A DNA stretch of 64,000 nt, taken from Bettongia penicillata ogilbyi (Eukaryota; Chordata; Mammalia; Diprotodontia; Potoroidae). Below are positions 21,180 through 32,381 of this stretch, one piece after another. The stretch spans positions 2,297,454-2,361,453 of the forward strand of contig JAJHZJ010000575.1 in assembly GCA_023548195.1 (NCBI GenBank), written 5' to 3'. How positions within the stretch are numbered: position 1 is the stretch's first letter; each line of letters begins with the position of its first letter. The position numbers and the translations under genes are program-made. Below the pieces are notes generated by a model that saw nothing but the letters and a program-made list of their open reading frames with translations, was not told where the DNA came from and searched no databases.

Positions 21180-21880
21180 CAGCTTTGATATAGAAAATGT
21201 TGTCTTAGCTACAGCTGAGTTGATTGCTTTATGTTGTATCTAGCAAAAAATAAGAGGGCCCTTTCTAATACATTATTTTGTAGGAATAAAAATCACCTCT
21301 GTGTCACATGTAGTAACATTTTGATTTTGTCAGAAGTAGGAGAATGCTTCATCTTAGCCTGAGTATAGTCAATCGGATCTGCTTTCCCCTCGTCCACCAT
21401 AATTAGGATCAGACAGAGGCTGCCTTCCCAGTTTTCAGGGCGCTTGGCAGTAATTACCGGGAACATTCCCTTGAGACATCCACATGTCACATGACAACAA
21501 ATGTGTCATCTGGAGAAACAGCTCTTAAACAACAGTAAACCCCTGGCGGCCACTCCCTGAGGGATGCCAACACAACTGTTAATCAGCCCCAACCCTGAGA
21601 CATCAAATCCAATTACACAGAAGCCAGTTGCCACAAGTTTTGTACAGTAAGAGCCAAGCATGATGATTTCATCATTCTCTTCCCTTTTCTCCCTTTCTTC
21701 CCACCCCCCCACTGGTCTTGCCCCTACTCTGAAGCCCTGTCCTTACAATTCAGATCAATAAGTCAACCCACAGGTAATTTATGATCTTAAGGCAGTGCCG
21801 AAGAGCACTGACAGGTTGTCTATGGTTATAATGCCAGCTGACTACAAGGCCAGTGTTGTAGCCAAGGCCTCCTGACTCCA
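21180..21880. other. Unique sequence, candidate conserved non-coding element
   Basis: Repeat-free, with clustered homeodomain-like words: GGCAGTAATTACCGGGAAC (near 21447), AACTGTTAATCAGCCCC (near 21575), CAAATCCAATTACAC (near 21605). Regulatory status is inference only. No open frame looks like an exon. Confidence 0.3.
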
Positions 21881-21889
21881 AAATGACCT

Positions 21890-22545
21890 TCCTATTCCCC
21901 AGTCCACCCTCCACTTTAAAATAAAGATATGACCATCTCCATCCCCTACTCAAAAACCTTCATTGGCTCTCAATTACCTTGAGATTCAAATACAAAATCC
22001 TAGGCACAGAATTTAGAACCCTTCACCAAATGGCTCACACCTACTTATTTGAGTCCTTTCACATTCTGTCTACTCCATTTTAATGACCTGTTGACTCTGT
22101 CCCCTACACCTGAGCTGTCACACATGCCAACAGCCCTCTATGCCAACCAGATTAAAATATAGTTGGGAAGTATTTAAGAAATTAAATTAAAAAACAATAG
22201 TGCCAAGAAAACATTACATTTTAAACCCATAGGGCTCATCATGCATGCTTCAGATGACTCCCCCCACACTTCTGTCTGTTGGACATCGTTGTCCTATGCA
22301 ACGTGTTGGGCAAGTGTCCTCACATGAACAATGTGCCCCCTCTCCACCTCTACCCTTTGGAATCTCAAGCTTCTTCAAGGTCCAGCGCAGAAGCTTCTGA
22401 CATGAGATTTTCCCTGATCCCTATTCAGTTTCTTTCACATTTGTTTTTATTACTTTGTGTATAGTTTATATTTATTTATCTTTGTACCTGTTTTAACTCC
22501 CTCAGTTAACTGTAAGCTTGACTTTATTATGGATCTCAGTTTAAG
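21890..22545 (+). mobile_element. L2 LINE 3' region, sense, interrupted
   Basis: 21890-22150 carries 'CCTTCATTGGCTCTCAATTA' and 'GAATTTAGAACCCTTCACCA'. 22300-22545 carries 'TTTCCCTGATCCCTATTCAG' and 'GTTAACTGTAAGCTTGACTT'. About 150 unassigned bases lie between. Confidence 0.75.
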
Positions 22546-22549
22546 AGAG

Positions 22550-22579
22550 ACACACACACATACACACACACACACACAT
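22550..22579. repeat. (CA)n microsatellite
   Basis: Fifteen or so CA units with one TA interruption. Confidence 0.95.
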
Positions 22580-22629
22580 AAGATCTCTATGTCATTGAAG
22601 CCCACATTTTCATTTGCAAACATTTTCTG

Positions 22630-22893
22630 TAAGTAACAAAAGCCAATACTTACATAGGACTTTAAGGTTTTCAAAGTGCAAACTTTAGACTATTCCATTT
22701 GGTCCTCACAACAACTGAGAGAAAGAGGTACTATTACTATCCTCACTCTATATGTAAGGAAACTGAGGCTGAGAGAGGTTCAGTGAATTACCTTGAGTCA
22801 CAGGCTAGTAAGTTTCTAAGTAAGGATTTGAACCCAGATCTTCCTGACCATGGATCCAGCACTCTATATACACTGTAGTACCTAGGTGACTAC
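22630..22893 (-). mobile_element. MIR-type SINE, full length
   Basis: 'GGTCCTCACAACAACTGAGA', 'AAGGAAACTGAGGCTGAGAG', 'ATTTGAACCCAGATCTTCCT' and a degraded head 'TAGTACCTAGGTGAC'. Confidence 0.88.
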
Positions 22894-23890
22894 ATATTTT
22901 TCTTGTAGACTGACACGTCTATGTTTGTTGATATTTGTCTAATTCATAATAAAAAAGAAAAGAGTAAAGAATGTAAAGGCAGGGAAGAATTTTTGTCACC
23001 CTCCCTGACAAATTTGTATTCTCAACATGTAGTTGTTTAATAACTGTTTATCTGAATTGCTGAATTGCATTTGAAAAAGGGATATTTAATGTAAATAAGT
23101 AGAAAATAATGTAATGTAGAAAACGTAATTTAAGTAGAAAATAATGTAAATCAGTAGAAAAGATTTGAAAAACTGAGGATTTCTTAATGTGGAATGAGTT
23201 GCTTTGGGTGGTAATGAGCTCCTCCTCTCTGTAGGTCTGCAATCAAAGGCTAGATGAGGCCTTGCTGGATATACTTGAAATAAGGTGATTAGTTCATATT
23301 TAGGTTCACCTCCATGGTTTGTGATGTTCCTTCTGGTGTTAAGTCTGTGATTCTAAGACCCTCCCAACTGTGAAATTCTGTGATTTTGAATGCCTCAGGA
23401 TGAAGACATTATACTTCACATGGGCAATAACATAATATTCAGTGCAATCTTTGCTTGTGCTAACTGCTTTTTGTCTAAATAAAGAGGTTGCCTTCCTATA
23501 TCTCCCTCCCCAGGGTAGACATCTTTCCCAGGATAGACATATTGAGTCAATCTCCCAAGTTGAAAAGGAAAATCTCAGAATGGCTACCAAATTAGCACAT
23601 TTTTTTGTTAGTTTTCTGTCACTTTGGAGTAAATGGATATCTTTGGAATTTTCAAAAATTGGTTTTCCAGTTGAAATGTGAGGAATTACTCAAGTCAGAA
23701 ACATATAGGCCTGAAGTCAAACCCACACATAACACAATATGGAACTGGCCAGTTCTCTACGAGTTCCATATTACTCCCTGACCCTCCTTTGTTGGATAAT
23801 GGTACCAAAATTGGATTATGCCCGGTTTTTTTGAATAAGGTCATGGAAGGTAAAGAGAACTTGAATAAATGGTCCCCTAAAAGGCAACCC
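22894..23890. other. Unclassified sequence
   Basis: No gene. A short direct duplication occurs near 23090-23160 ('AAGTAGAAAATAATGTAA' appears twice). Otherwise nothing recognised. Confidence 0.4.
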
Positions 23891-23894
23891 TAAA

Positions 23895-24125
23895 AACAAT
23901 AATATTTCACTGTAATACAACTCTGAGGTTTGCAAAGTGGTCCTGTCATCTGAAGCCTATGTGGAAGCTTGTGCAGTTATCATCATCCTTGCTTTAGAGA
24001 TATGAAAACAGGTGTAGAGAGGCAAAGTGACTGCTGTCACATGACCCAAGAGTAAAAAGGTATCAAGGGTGAAATTTGAAGCCAGATCTTCTGACATCAA
24101 GGTCAGTGTTCTTTCCACTTTTTTC
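23895..24125 (-). mobile_element. MIR-type SINE
   Basis: 'GAGGTTTGCAAAGTGGTCCT', 'GAGAGGCAAAGTGACTGCTG' and 'TTTGAAGCCAGATCTTCTGA' keep antisense MIR order. Confidence 0.78.
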
Positions 24126-24289
24126 CAAAGACAAGAGAAGAGCACATTGAAAGAGAGGGGAGCTTGGTAATAGACAGTTGAATAAAAGGACCCTTCTGGA
24201 TTTTGCTCCTATCACCCCCTTACCTAATGTGACAAGGGTTCCACATACCTGCCCAAGTAGTTTGAAGCCTCTCCTTTTCTTCACAAGTT

Positions 24290-24482
24290 AAATCACTTAC
24301 TACCTCTCCTATGATGCCCTCTTGGATGTGCCCTAGTCCACCTTCTTTAAGATGCCTCCTCTAATTCCCCCTTCTAACATCATCATTTATTTGTCTATTT
24401 ATTTACTTGTTTCCTAGCCATAGGGTATCTTCCCACAGAACCCATTTAAAGGGTAAGCTCCTTGAAGGCAGGATCTGAGAGG
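24290..24482 (+). mobile_element. L2 LINE 3' fragment, sense
   Basis: 'TTTATTTGTCTATTTATTTA', 'AGGGTAAGCTCCTTGAAGGC' and 'AGGATCTGAG'. Confidence 0.78.
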
Positions 24483-24700
24483 TGGTAGAATGTAATAAAG
24501 AAAAAACCCTGGTTTTGAAATCAAGAGCCCTCTTTCATATTGGGCTCTACCACTTACTACTGATCAGATTTAGGGGACCAAAATCTCACCCTTATTCTCT
24601 GTCTTGGCCTCAGTTTTACATCAGTTAAAAATTAAGGATAGAGGCATTTAAATATTCTTCAAGGTATTTTCCAGATTCTCACTTCCATGATTTGTGTGTC
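24483..24700 (+). mobile_element. MIR-type SINE
   Basis: 'GAGGTGGTAGAATGTAATAA', 'GGGCTCTACCACTTACTACT', 'GGCCTCAGTTTTACATCAGT' and 'CTTCAAGGTATTTTCCAGAT'. Confidence 0.75.
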
Positions 24701-24964
24701 CCTAGCACTATCACAGGGGCCTTCTTCATGGACCCTACATGTTTGTAGAATTGAAAGAATGAATGGGCACATCTACTTTACAGATTCAAAGAGAAGAGCA
24801 AGGTACCTAAGGGTTGCCAACAAAAGGGTGGGATCAGATGTGAAAGGTAAGAGGGTCTGATACCACCTTGAGAGCTCCTGGGACTTGTTCTTCTAAAGTT
24901 ATCTGACAAAGGAGGAGAATATGATCCCCACTCCCATGCACCACCCATCCCAGTCTGAATCAAC

Positions 24965-25085
24965 CTTTCAATAAATCATTTATTAAGCACCTACTATGCG
25001 CCAGACATTGTGCTAAATGCTAGGGGACACAAAAAAAAGGCAAAACACAGTACTTGCCCTTAAGGAAGTTACAATATAATATAAA
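24965..25085 (-). mobile_element. L2 LINE 3' end, antisense
   Basis: 'TTTATTAAGCACCTACTATG', 'CCAGACATTGTGCTAAATGC' and 'CTTAAGGAAGTTACAATATA'. Confidence 0.85.
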
Positions 25086-25859
25086 AGAAGGGAGTAAGGC
25101 TAGACAGCCTTGAAGAAACCTCCAAAATCCATGTACCCTTCTTATGAAGGACCTTGAGAAATTCCGAAAGATACAAGTACTTTTCTATCCTTTCTTCCTT
25201 AAAGACATTAAAGCTGAGAATACTCCTTGTCCCAAGGAGACAAACTGAGAAATGACACCCATTTCCAAAGTATGGATACTTATTGAAGGAGTTTATGGGA
25301 TCATTTTTAGGGAAAACTATTACCATGACAATTGAGAGATGAGGAGACAGATTATTAAGGAGCTTCGAGTGGTTTTGCAACATTTTGCACTTTAAAATTC
25401 TCCCTACAAGGCAACAGCTCTCCAAGAGGATTAGAAGCAGTAAAGAGGTCCAAGAACTTATGCCTAGAATCAGAGAAGGTGGATTAAGGAGGATGTAGCT
25501 GATTTCAGTAGCATACAGGAGAAACTGACAGCAGACTCCCATTTTAACCCAGTCTAACTAAAGGGAGAGAGGCTCATGGGCACGTGGTGAACCACTGATG
25601 AGTGTTCCAACCACAGTGACCCCTGAAAGAGCACAGCTACCACAGTCCAGCGTAGACCCTTCTGCTGCCAAGATGACTGGGGATTCGTGAAATCGGCTAT
25701 AGAAGGCATAGTGTCACGTTGTACGAGATATCAAGAGCAGCAGTAAAAGCAACCATATGGAGGCACATTCCTACTTTCTCGCTTCTACAAAATCCCATCA
25801 CTGGTATCTATGATGAAAGCAAATGAAGGATAACAAGTGGATTGTTGAAATCCATAGAT
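25086..25859. other. Unclassified sequence with a CpG-bearing patch
   Basis: A 157-codon minus frame (25069-25542) starts in L2 sequence and has no domain signature. At 25640-25760 several CpGs cluster (CAGCGTAG, GATTCGTGAAATCGGC, TCACGTTGTACGAG). I recognise no gene. Confidence 0.4.
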
Positions 25860-26075
25860 CCCTTTAAGGCTTTCAGGTCAAGAGTACCTCCTTCAGGCAC
25901 CCTTTCCTAATTCCCACTTTGTATTTATTGGGCATGCAACTTAGGTTTACTTAGCTATAAGTGTAAACATAAGCTCCTTGAGGAGGGGACTATCTTGAGC
26001 TTTTATTTGCATCTGCAGCATACAGCCCAGTTCCTGGCACATAGCAAGTATTTAATCAATGCTTGTTGGCTGCTT
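25860..26075 (+). mobile_element. L2 LINE 3' end, sense
   Basis: 'TTCAGGCACCCTTTCCTAAT', 'ATAAGCTCCTTGAGGAGGGG', 'CAGTTCCTGGCACATAGCAA'. Confidence 0.82.
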
Positions 26076-26164
26076 CTACAAAGAATCTTTCATGTCTATA
26101 CAACTGATTGAGGAATACAAAAAAAAGTTGTAGTATTTGCTTCAGTAGAACATAATTCAGTTTT

Positions 26165-26345
26165 GAAGGGTTGTCTTAGGTTATAGAGGTCAACGACATC
26201 TTAGAGATGAGTTAGTCTAACGTTCTTATTTTACAAACAGGGACACTGAAGTGCAGAATTTCCCAGTGTAACTCAGACATTAAGTAAGAAAGTCTTGGAT
26301 ACCTTTGCATCAGAGCTCTAGAATCTATGTCCCAGTCACTGAGAC
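26165..26345 (-). mobile_element. MIR-related SINE, degraded
   Basis: 'TTATTTTACAAACAGGGACA' with 'CTGAAGTGCAGAATTTCCCA' and a terminal 'CCCAGTCACTG' keep the antisense order. Confidence 0.6.
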
Positions 26346-26463
26346 TCAACATGGCAGCTTCCTCCTTGAAGGTAAGCTTTCTTGAGTGGCATCAGAATGT
26401 GTACACAAGTATAAGAATATTTGAATGGATGAATGAATCAATTAAAAGCATTGTATCCAGCAT

Positions 26464-26659
26464 CAGGGGTAGGGAACTGACAGCCTCGAGGCCACATGTG
26501 ACCTTCTAAGGTCCATGGGTGTGGCCTTTTGCCTGAGTCCAAGTTTTACAGAACACATCAAGGGAATTTGTTCTGTGAAGTTTGGATTCAGTCAAAGGTA
26601 CACACTTGAGGACCTAAAAGTCCACATGTGACCTTGAGGCTGCTCGTCCCTCACCCCTA
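26464..26659. mobile_element. Palindromic MITE (hAT-like)
   Basis: The left end CAGGGGTAGGGAACTGACAG continues CCTCGAGGCCACATGTGACC. The right end read in reverse is TAGGGGTGAGGGACGAGCAG then CCTCAAGGTCACATGTGG. The inverted repeats extend over 40 bp, and inner words ('GAATTTGTTCTGTG', 'TCAGTCAAAGG') add to the hairpin. No clear 8-bp duplication was found, so the superfamily call is weaker than for 3716-3909. Confidence 0.72.
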
Positions 26660-26869
26660 TATCTAGACAAGTCTTCTCTGCATACAGTCATATATTAGCG
26701 CCATCTTACCATTGGCCAGACTGAAGCGTAAACAATTCCAGGCTACCCCCTACAAATCCCACTTATTGGACTTAGCAAACAAACAAACAGAGCCATCGCT
26801 TTTGGCAATAACATGTCAAGTGGTGGACTGAATTATGAGTCAATTAAACTTCCTTTAAACTCCCTTCAC

Positions 26870-27015
26870 TGAAATGCCCCTTGGCCACCATTTCTCTATG
26901 TGTGTTTCCTCCTTCATAAGAGTTTTTTGAGGGCAGGAACTCTCTCTTTTTTTTAAATCTGTATTTACAGTGTTTGATGCAGTGATTGGCACATAGTGAT
27001 TGCTTAACATATATA
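26870..27015 (+). mobile_element. L2 LINE 3' end, sense
   Basis: 'TTTTTGAGGGCAGGAACTCT', 'TGATGCAGTGATTGGCACAT', 'AGTGATTGCTTAAC'. Confidence 0.8.
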
Positions 27016-27239
27016 GCTTTGTCATTTATTCATGACTAATTAATTCAGGTGATCAGGGCATCCAAATTGGACCAAGTTTGAATCCCCTTCCAGGTCAGCT
27101 AACACTGCTCTCTTCCTTGATCACAGACTTGGCCTATTAGCAATATGTGCCCCTGGTCAAGATGGGGTCCAGCCAAGTATGTAATCCCTCAAATTCATCA
27201 GTGCTTTCAAAATAAAGTATATGGCTTACTGATGTTGCT

Positions 27240-27515
27240 CTATTAGTAGAATTTTCTTTATTTTCCTGAAAGAATGATGGCTGGAATTTATACAAAGTAG
27301 TTTATATATTTTTCATTTGATCTTTCAAAAAACTGTGTGAGAAGTATGCATAGGGATCATTTTCAACATTTTAGAGACGAAGCGGCAGAGACTCAGAGGT
27401 TATGATATATCTACAGCTGCACAACAATTCTCCAAGTGAAGATTAGAACCCAGGTCATCCTCACTTGAAGGCCAGCACTTCACACACTATACCACATTAT
27501 GCCACTGCCACCTCG
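27240..27515 (-). mobile_element. MIR-type SINE, degraded
   Basis: 'ACATTTTAGAGACGAAGCGG', 'AGATTAGAACCCAGGTCATC' and 'TATACCACATTATGCCAC' in antisense order. Confidence 0.75.
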
Positions 27516-28660
27516 TCCATTAGGAAGGCAGGACAGAGCAATGGAATGATCTCATCTTGAGATCAAAATGAGGCAGCATTTATTAACAAAATCAGTGAGG
27601 GATGAATGTGTTACTTCTTCCTTTTATTCCATACTTCATATGAACTAATTCATCGATGTTTTTTAATAAGCAATTTCTACACATCATATTTGATTTTGAA
27701 TGTTTGAAATGACAAACCATCAAGAAAATAGTCAATTGTTCATCCCAGAAGAGGAAAGCATTCTCCCAAAGCTCAAATATGGAAACTGCAGCTAAGTACT
27801 CATCTAGGCTCTGAGAAATGCCAATATGCCCATCCATATATAACCATAATTCTAAATGTGATGAGTTGAGAGTTTGATGGCTGAATGGGGAAATTAATGA
27901 CCTAGAGAAAAATGAAAATATTAAACTAGTTTATTCGTTGGGTTAATATCACAGGGAGATATTTTTTCTAGTCCATAGGTTGCATTTACTATAGAACAGA
28001 CTTAAATATCCAAATCCAGGGTCAATGATGATATTAAAAATTGGGCCATCCTTCTCCTTCACATCCCTATTTTATGAGCAGACATTTGACTTGGCCCACT
28101 TGTTAGCTGTTTATGTTATACTTATATTCATACCCCACAGCCTTTCCAACATGGCTAAATCTAAAGTGGATTAAACTTTTGATTATATCAACACCTCAAC
28201 AGGGGAATTTCCATTCAATTTTAGCAAAACCTAAGACAGACAGTATCATACAGGAACAGCTGATAAGCTATAGCTACAATGAGAAAAAACTATTTTAAAA
28301 TATTTTCCTACTAAGAAAAATGATAACACAGGTAAAAACATTTCCCTTTTTATGTCTGAATAAAATGGGATACATCTGATTAGAGCTTGTGGAGAGGGTG
28401 GTGTGGATTTGGCTGTTCGATGATTTTATTTTTATTAACTTTCACTGAAGTCTGGAAGTACAAAAATCCACAGTCAGATCAGATAACATTAAAATTACTG
28501 AACCATATACAAATGGATAGAGTGTATGGCAGAGACCACTGAGTATGTGTGTGTGTGTTTGGTGCATAGAACTGGTTTTGAACTGGTGCCAATTAAATGA
28601 GCATCTATTTAGTGTCTCTTATATACCTGGCTCTATGTTGGGAGCAGGGATACAAAAGAA
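27516..28660. other. Unique sequence
   Basis: No gene or clear repeat. A short TG tract lies at 28544-28557 and an L2-like scrap at 28595-28650. Confidence 0.45.
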
Positions 28661-28664
28661 AAAA

Positions 28665-28862
28665 TACCATAGGATCACAGATCTTAAGGTTAGAAGGACC
28701 TTAAAGGCATCGAATCGTTCTATCCCTCTTGCTTTGCAGTTGAAGGGAGTGAGTCCCAGGGAAATTAAATAAACTGCTCAAAGTAACAAAAACAGACAAA
28801 AAGAAAGCAACAAGGGGAGAATTTTAACCCAAATCATCTAACACCAAACTCTTTTTACAGCA
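28665..28862 (-). mobile_element. MIR-related SINE
   Basis: 'AGGATCACAGATCTTAAGGT', 'CCCAGGGAAATTAAATAAAC', 'CATCTAACACCAAACTC' keep the antisense order of the SINE type with an added 5' arm. Confidence 0.65.
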
Positions 28863-28881
28863 TGACATCCTACCCCTAAAA

Positions 28882-29130
28882 GCAGCTACGTGGCACCATA
28901 GGGTACAGAGCACCAGGACTGAAGTCAAAATGAGTCTTCTTGAGTTCAAATCTGACTTCAGACATTTACTAGCAGTGTGGCCCTGACAAATCACTTAACC
29001 CTGTTCATCTCAGTTTACTTATCTGTAAAATGATCTGGAGAAGGAAATGGAAAACAACTCTAGTATCTTTGCCAATAAAATCCCAAATGGGGTGGTGAAG
29101 AGTTGGACACAACTGAAATGACTGAATAAT
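28882..29130 (+). mobile_element. MAR1/WSINE-type SINE, full length
   Basis: Head 'AGCTACGTGGCACCATAGGG', CORE 'GACATTTACTAGCAGTGTGG', middle 'AGTTTACTTATCTGTAAAAT', tail 'GATCTGGAGAAGGAAATGG' and 'AGAGTTGGACACAACTGAAA'. The tail resembles the RTE-type LINE end at 59665-59895, the likely source of its transposition enzymes. Confidence 0.9.
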
Positions 29131-29570
29131 GATAACCCATCTTCCAAAGAGCTTATCTTCTCCCAGGGGCTCAACAGTTAAGTAAATAGGATAGTGTAAT
29201 GACTGATATAAAGGTCAAAGGACCTAGATGTCATTGAGGAGGAAAGGATGAAATAGATTCAGAAAAGCAAATGACTTGTTCAAGGTTCAAAGAGGTAGTG
29301 AGAAGCACAGTCAGCCATCTTTGACTCTAACACTATTTCTGCCACACAGGCTTAGTGTACAAGAAAAATGAGGTCATAAATAGAAAACATTTTAAAAAGC
29401 AAATGTCATCATCTTTGTTTTTCCCATAGCTCTGAGGAAAGAGCTTTGCATTTAGTACGCATTCAGCAAAGATGCATTGAATTATTGAAATGAATGTTGT
29501 TGGTATACGAACCAATATTGCCACAGACAGTGAAGATCTCGACTCATTCATGCCTGTCCACATTAATAAT
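29131..29570. other. Unclassified sequence
   Basis: 29220-29330 has weak antisense SINE words ('GCAAATGACTTGTTCAAGG'). Nothing else recognised. Confidence 0.4.
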
Positions 29571-29574
29571 AGTC

Positions 29575-29830
29575 ACTACACTTTCTAGAGAAAATGCGTT
29601 GAGATTTATAAATTGTTGGCAAATGTCATCTTATTATATCCTCACAAAAATCTTGAAAGGTAGGTACTAGCATAATCTTCATTTTACAGCTAAGGAAACT
29701 AAGCCAGACAGAGGCTAAGTGACTTGCCCAGACTCACACAGCTAGTAAGTGGCTTTAATCAGATTCAAACTCAGGTCTTCCTGACTCCAATTCTACCATT
29801 CTATCCACCAAGCTAGCTAGCTGCTCCTTG
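29575..29830 (-). mobile_element. MIR-type SINE, full length
   Basis: 'ATCTTCATTTTACAGCTAAG', 'AAGTGACTTGCCCAGACTCA', 'CAAACTCAGGTCTTCCTGAC', and the head 'CCACCAAGCTAGCTAGCTGC'. Confidence 0.88.
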
Positions 29831-30475
29831 GCATTCCATATGACTCTTGTCTATTTCCCTCCATAAGTATACCATAGGGAGTTGCCCAATATGCTGAGGT
29901 CCTTCCACAAGCCTTCTGGATTATAAAGAGACTAATGGGAAATATGAGGTCTCCATTGGTGAAGTTTTGCTCCATTACTGATAAAAAACCCCCATCAACC
30001 CAAACCTTCATTGCTGCTACTGACCTATATCCTTAACTAAACATTTCTGAGTATTCATTCTTCTGGGTTAATTATATACTTTAAAGCAAATATATGAATG
30101 GGAATTTTGTTCAAGCAAAGAGCTTCATGAAACTACTTTAAAAATACCATCCCAGGATGATGTTAGGATCTAGGCAGGCTCCTTACATCAAGTATTTTGA
30201 AGAAAAGTTTTTCAAACATCCAGGTATGGAACCAATTTAAAAAAATCTAGGACAAATTAATGTGGCTGTGTAGATGGAGTGACTTCTATAAGGGATGGAG
30301 AGATCCCATAAGTCTCATATCCTTGGGGTAGAAAGAGCACCATCATGTACAAAGGATCAAGGTCAAGCCTTAGAGATAGTGGTCATTCCTAGAATAAAGT
30401 CTTGGGGCAAAATAACGGATGAAACTGAATTCTACAGGAATAACTCAATGCATAAAAAGCAAACACAAATAAACC
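29831..30475. other. Unclassified sequence
   Basis: No gene or confident repeat seen. Confidence 0.4.
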
Positions 30476-30479
30476 ATAA

Positions 30480-30648
30480 CAGACAGTCATCAAGACCTGA
30501 GTTCAAAGCACACCTCAGATATTTACTAGCTTGCTGCATGATCCTGGACAAGTCATTTTATTTATTTATGCCTCAGTTTCTTCATATATAAAATGAGCAG
30601 GTTAGATTCCATATTCTATGGGACTTTCTAATTCTGTGGACCTATGAT
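30480..30648 (+). mobile_element. MIR-type SINE
   Basis: 'AGACCTGAGTTCAAAGCACA', 'GCCTCAGTTTCTTCATATAT', 'TTCTAATTCTGTGGACCTAT'. Confidence 0.82.
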
Positions 30649-30674
30649 AGAATGGATGAGTGAATGATTTAGCA

Positions 30675-30925
30675 ACTGACTGGATGTTCAGTCACTTCAA
30701 TCATGCCCTACTCTCTGTAATCCCTTTTAGGAGTGTCTTGTCAAAGATAATGGGGTGATTTGCCAATTTCTTCTCCAGTTTATTTTCCAGAAGAGGAAAC
30801 TGAGGCAAATAGGGTTAAATGATTTGTTCAAACTCACACAGCTAGTAAGAGTCCGAGGTCACCCTTGCACTTGGCTCTTCCTGCCTCCAGGGTTGGTGCC
30901 CTAGCCACTGTGCTACCTAGTTTAC
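30675..30925 (-). mobile_element. MAR1/WSINE-type SINE, full length
   Basis: Antisense: 'TTTGCCAATTTCTTCTCCAG', 'GAGGAAACTGAGGCAAATAG', 'CACACAGCTAGTAAGAGTCC', head 'CCACTGTGCTACCTAG'. Confidence 0.85.
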
Positions 30926-31319
30926 CTACTGACTCACTCCCAAAACAGGAGATACTTCTTAATCAAAGAAAGGAGAGTAGAAAGTGGTGCTTCCTAGAGT
31001 TAATGGGACCTCACTAATCTCTTAAGGTGATCATGTCACTGAGACTCACAAAATTTTGACCTTGACTTTGCCTCTGAACAAGTACTGAGCTGCTACTACT
31101 AGACATGGCAGACATGAGACTGGTCCTTGATCTCATTTGGAAGATAAAATTACAGCAATTATAGAGCTTTGTTTAGAATGTTTATGCCATTTCTTTTTAA
31201 AATTGGTTTGTATCAATGGAAAAAATCACTTAATAACATAAACAATTTCCATTTGTAGATCTATTTTGTTTGTGTGTATACCCTTTAGTTCTTGAGAGAA
31301 TGGAGGGAATGACGTGTTA

Positions 31320-31440
31320 CATTGATTTATAAAGTGCTGCGGATGGAAGGCATCTTCCCGATGCCTTACATTTTACTGATGAAGCCACTGAAGTTCAGAG
31401 ATTCAGCATCATTTTTTTAATCCAAGGTCAGATTCCAAAT
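31320..31440 (-). mobile_element. MIR fragment, degraded
   Basis: 'GATGCCTTACATTTTACTGA' and 'GAAGCCACTGAAGTTCAGAG'. Confidence 0.55.
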
Positions 31441-32205
31441 TGTGCCGACAACATTGGGGGTGGGGTGGGAGTGTGGAGAACCCTCCCAAAAGGCATTCTT
31501 GGGTTATTGATGGAAAAGCTCTGTCAGTTCATACAATTTGCTCTCCCCACCCCAGCTCTCCTCTGCAAACAAGCAAATACTCAGCATTTATAAACACAGG
31601 GCCAATTGTTCCAAACCTCCCCACTTTATTCCATTTATAGAGCTGACCCAACGGGGTCATTTGCATAGGAGCACAGCTGCACATCACATCCAGTCAGGAG
31701 CTACTGAGGCAGAAAAGAGAAGTTCCCTGGCCACTCTTGGAGGCTGGTGGGAATAAATGGGTGAGGGGATGAGAGAATCATCCAACAAACATTAACTGAG
31801 CATCTTCAAATGGAATTTCACATTGAAATTAAAATATTGGTTTTTTGAGAAGTTTTTAACAGCTATTTCAGAAAAGTATCAAAAGAACTTTTTATTTTTC
31901 TGGGAAAAAAAACCCCTGACATCACCAATTTGCATTTCTGTTATGCCTTGGATAGTACATGATTGAAAAATTGTAATTAGGAAGGAATGGCCAACTAGAA
32001 GTGACAAGTAGTCCCATAAAGTGCTCATACTTCCCTTAGGAAACCAGCAAATGTGTCATAACAGAATACAGCAGTAAAGAATTACTTAGTCACTGGCAAT
32101 ACCTAAGCCGGTGTGTATTACTGCAGTGTCTGCAGAAACACAGCACCATTGGCACACATTTCCAAAGCAAGGATTTGCTGGCATTTTATCCAAGCTTCTC
32201 CTGTG

Positions 32206-32206
<1 letters not shown>

Positions 32207-32242
<36 letters not shown>
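32207..32242. repeat. (TG)n microsatellite
   Basis: About 18 uninterrupted TG units. Confidence 0.97.
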
Positions 32243-32245
<3 letters not shown>

Positions 32246-32322
32246 AAATCTAATACATGAATCTATAATCCAAAATCATTGTGTTTTGCAAAGAATGGAC
32301 AAAATGACTTAAACAAAAAATA

Positions 32323-32381
32323 CACACACACTCACAAATACACACACACTCAGATATATAGATACACACACACACACACTC
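32323..32381. repeat. (CA)n microsatellite, interrupted
   Basis: CA tracts broken by CTCA, AATA and ATATAGATA. Lies about 80 bp from the TG tract in inverted phase. Confidence 0.92.

Noticed and set aside
25069..25542. 157-codon minus-strand frame
   Set aside because: It starts in an L2 fragment, has AT-biased hydrophobic composition and no domain, splice or promoter signal.
32207..32381. TG and CA tracts about 80 bp apart as a functional inverted repeat
   Set aside because: They are simple microsatellites of unequal purity. Pairing is possible but nothing indicates a function.
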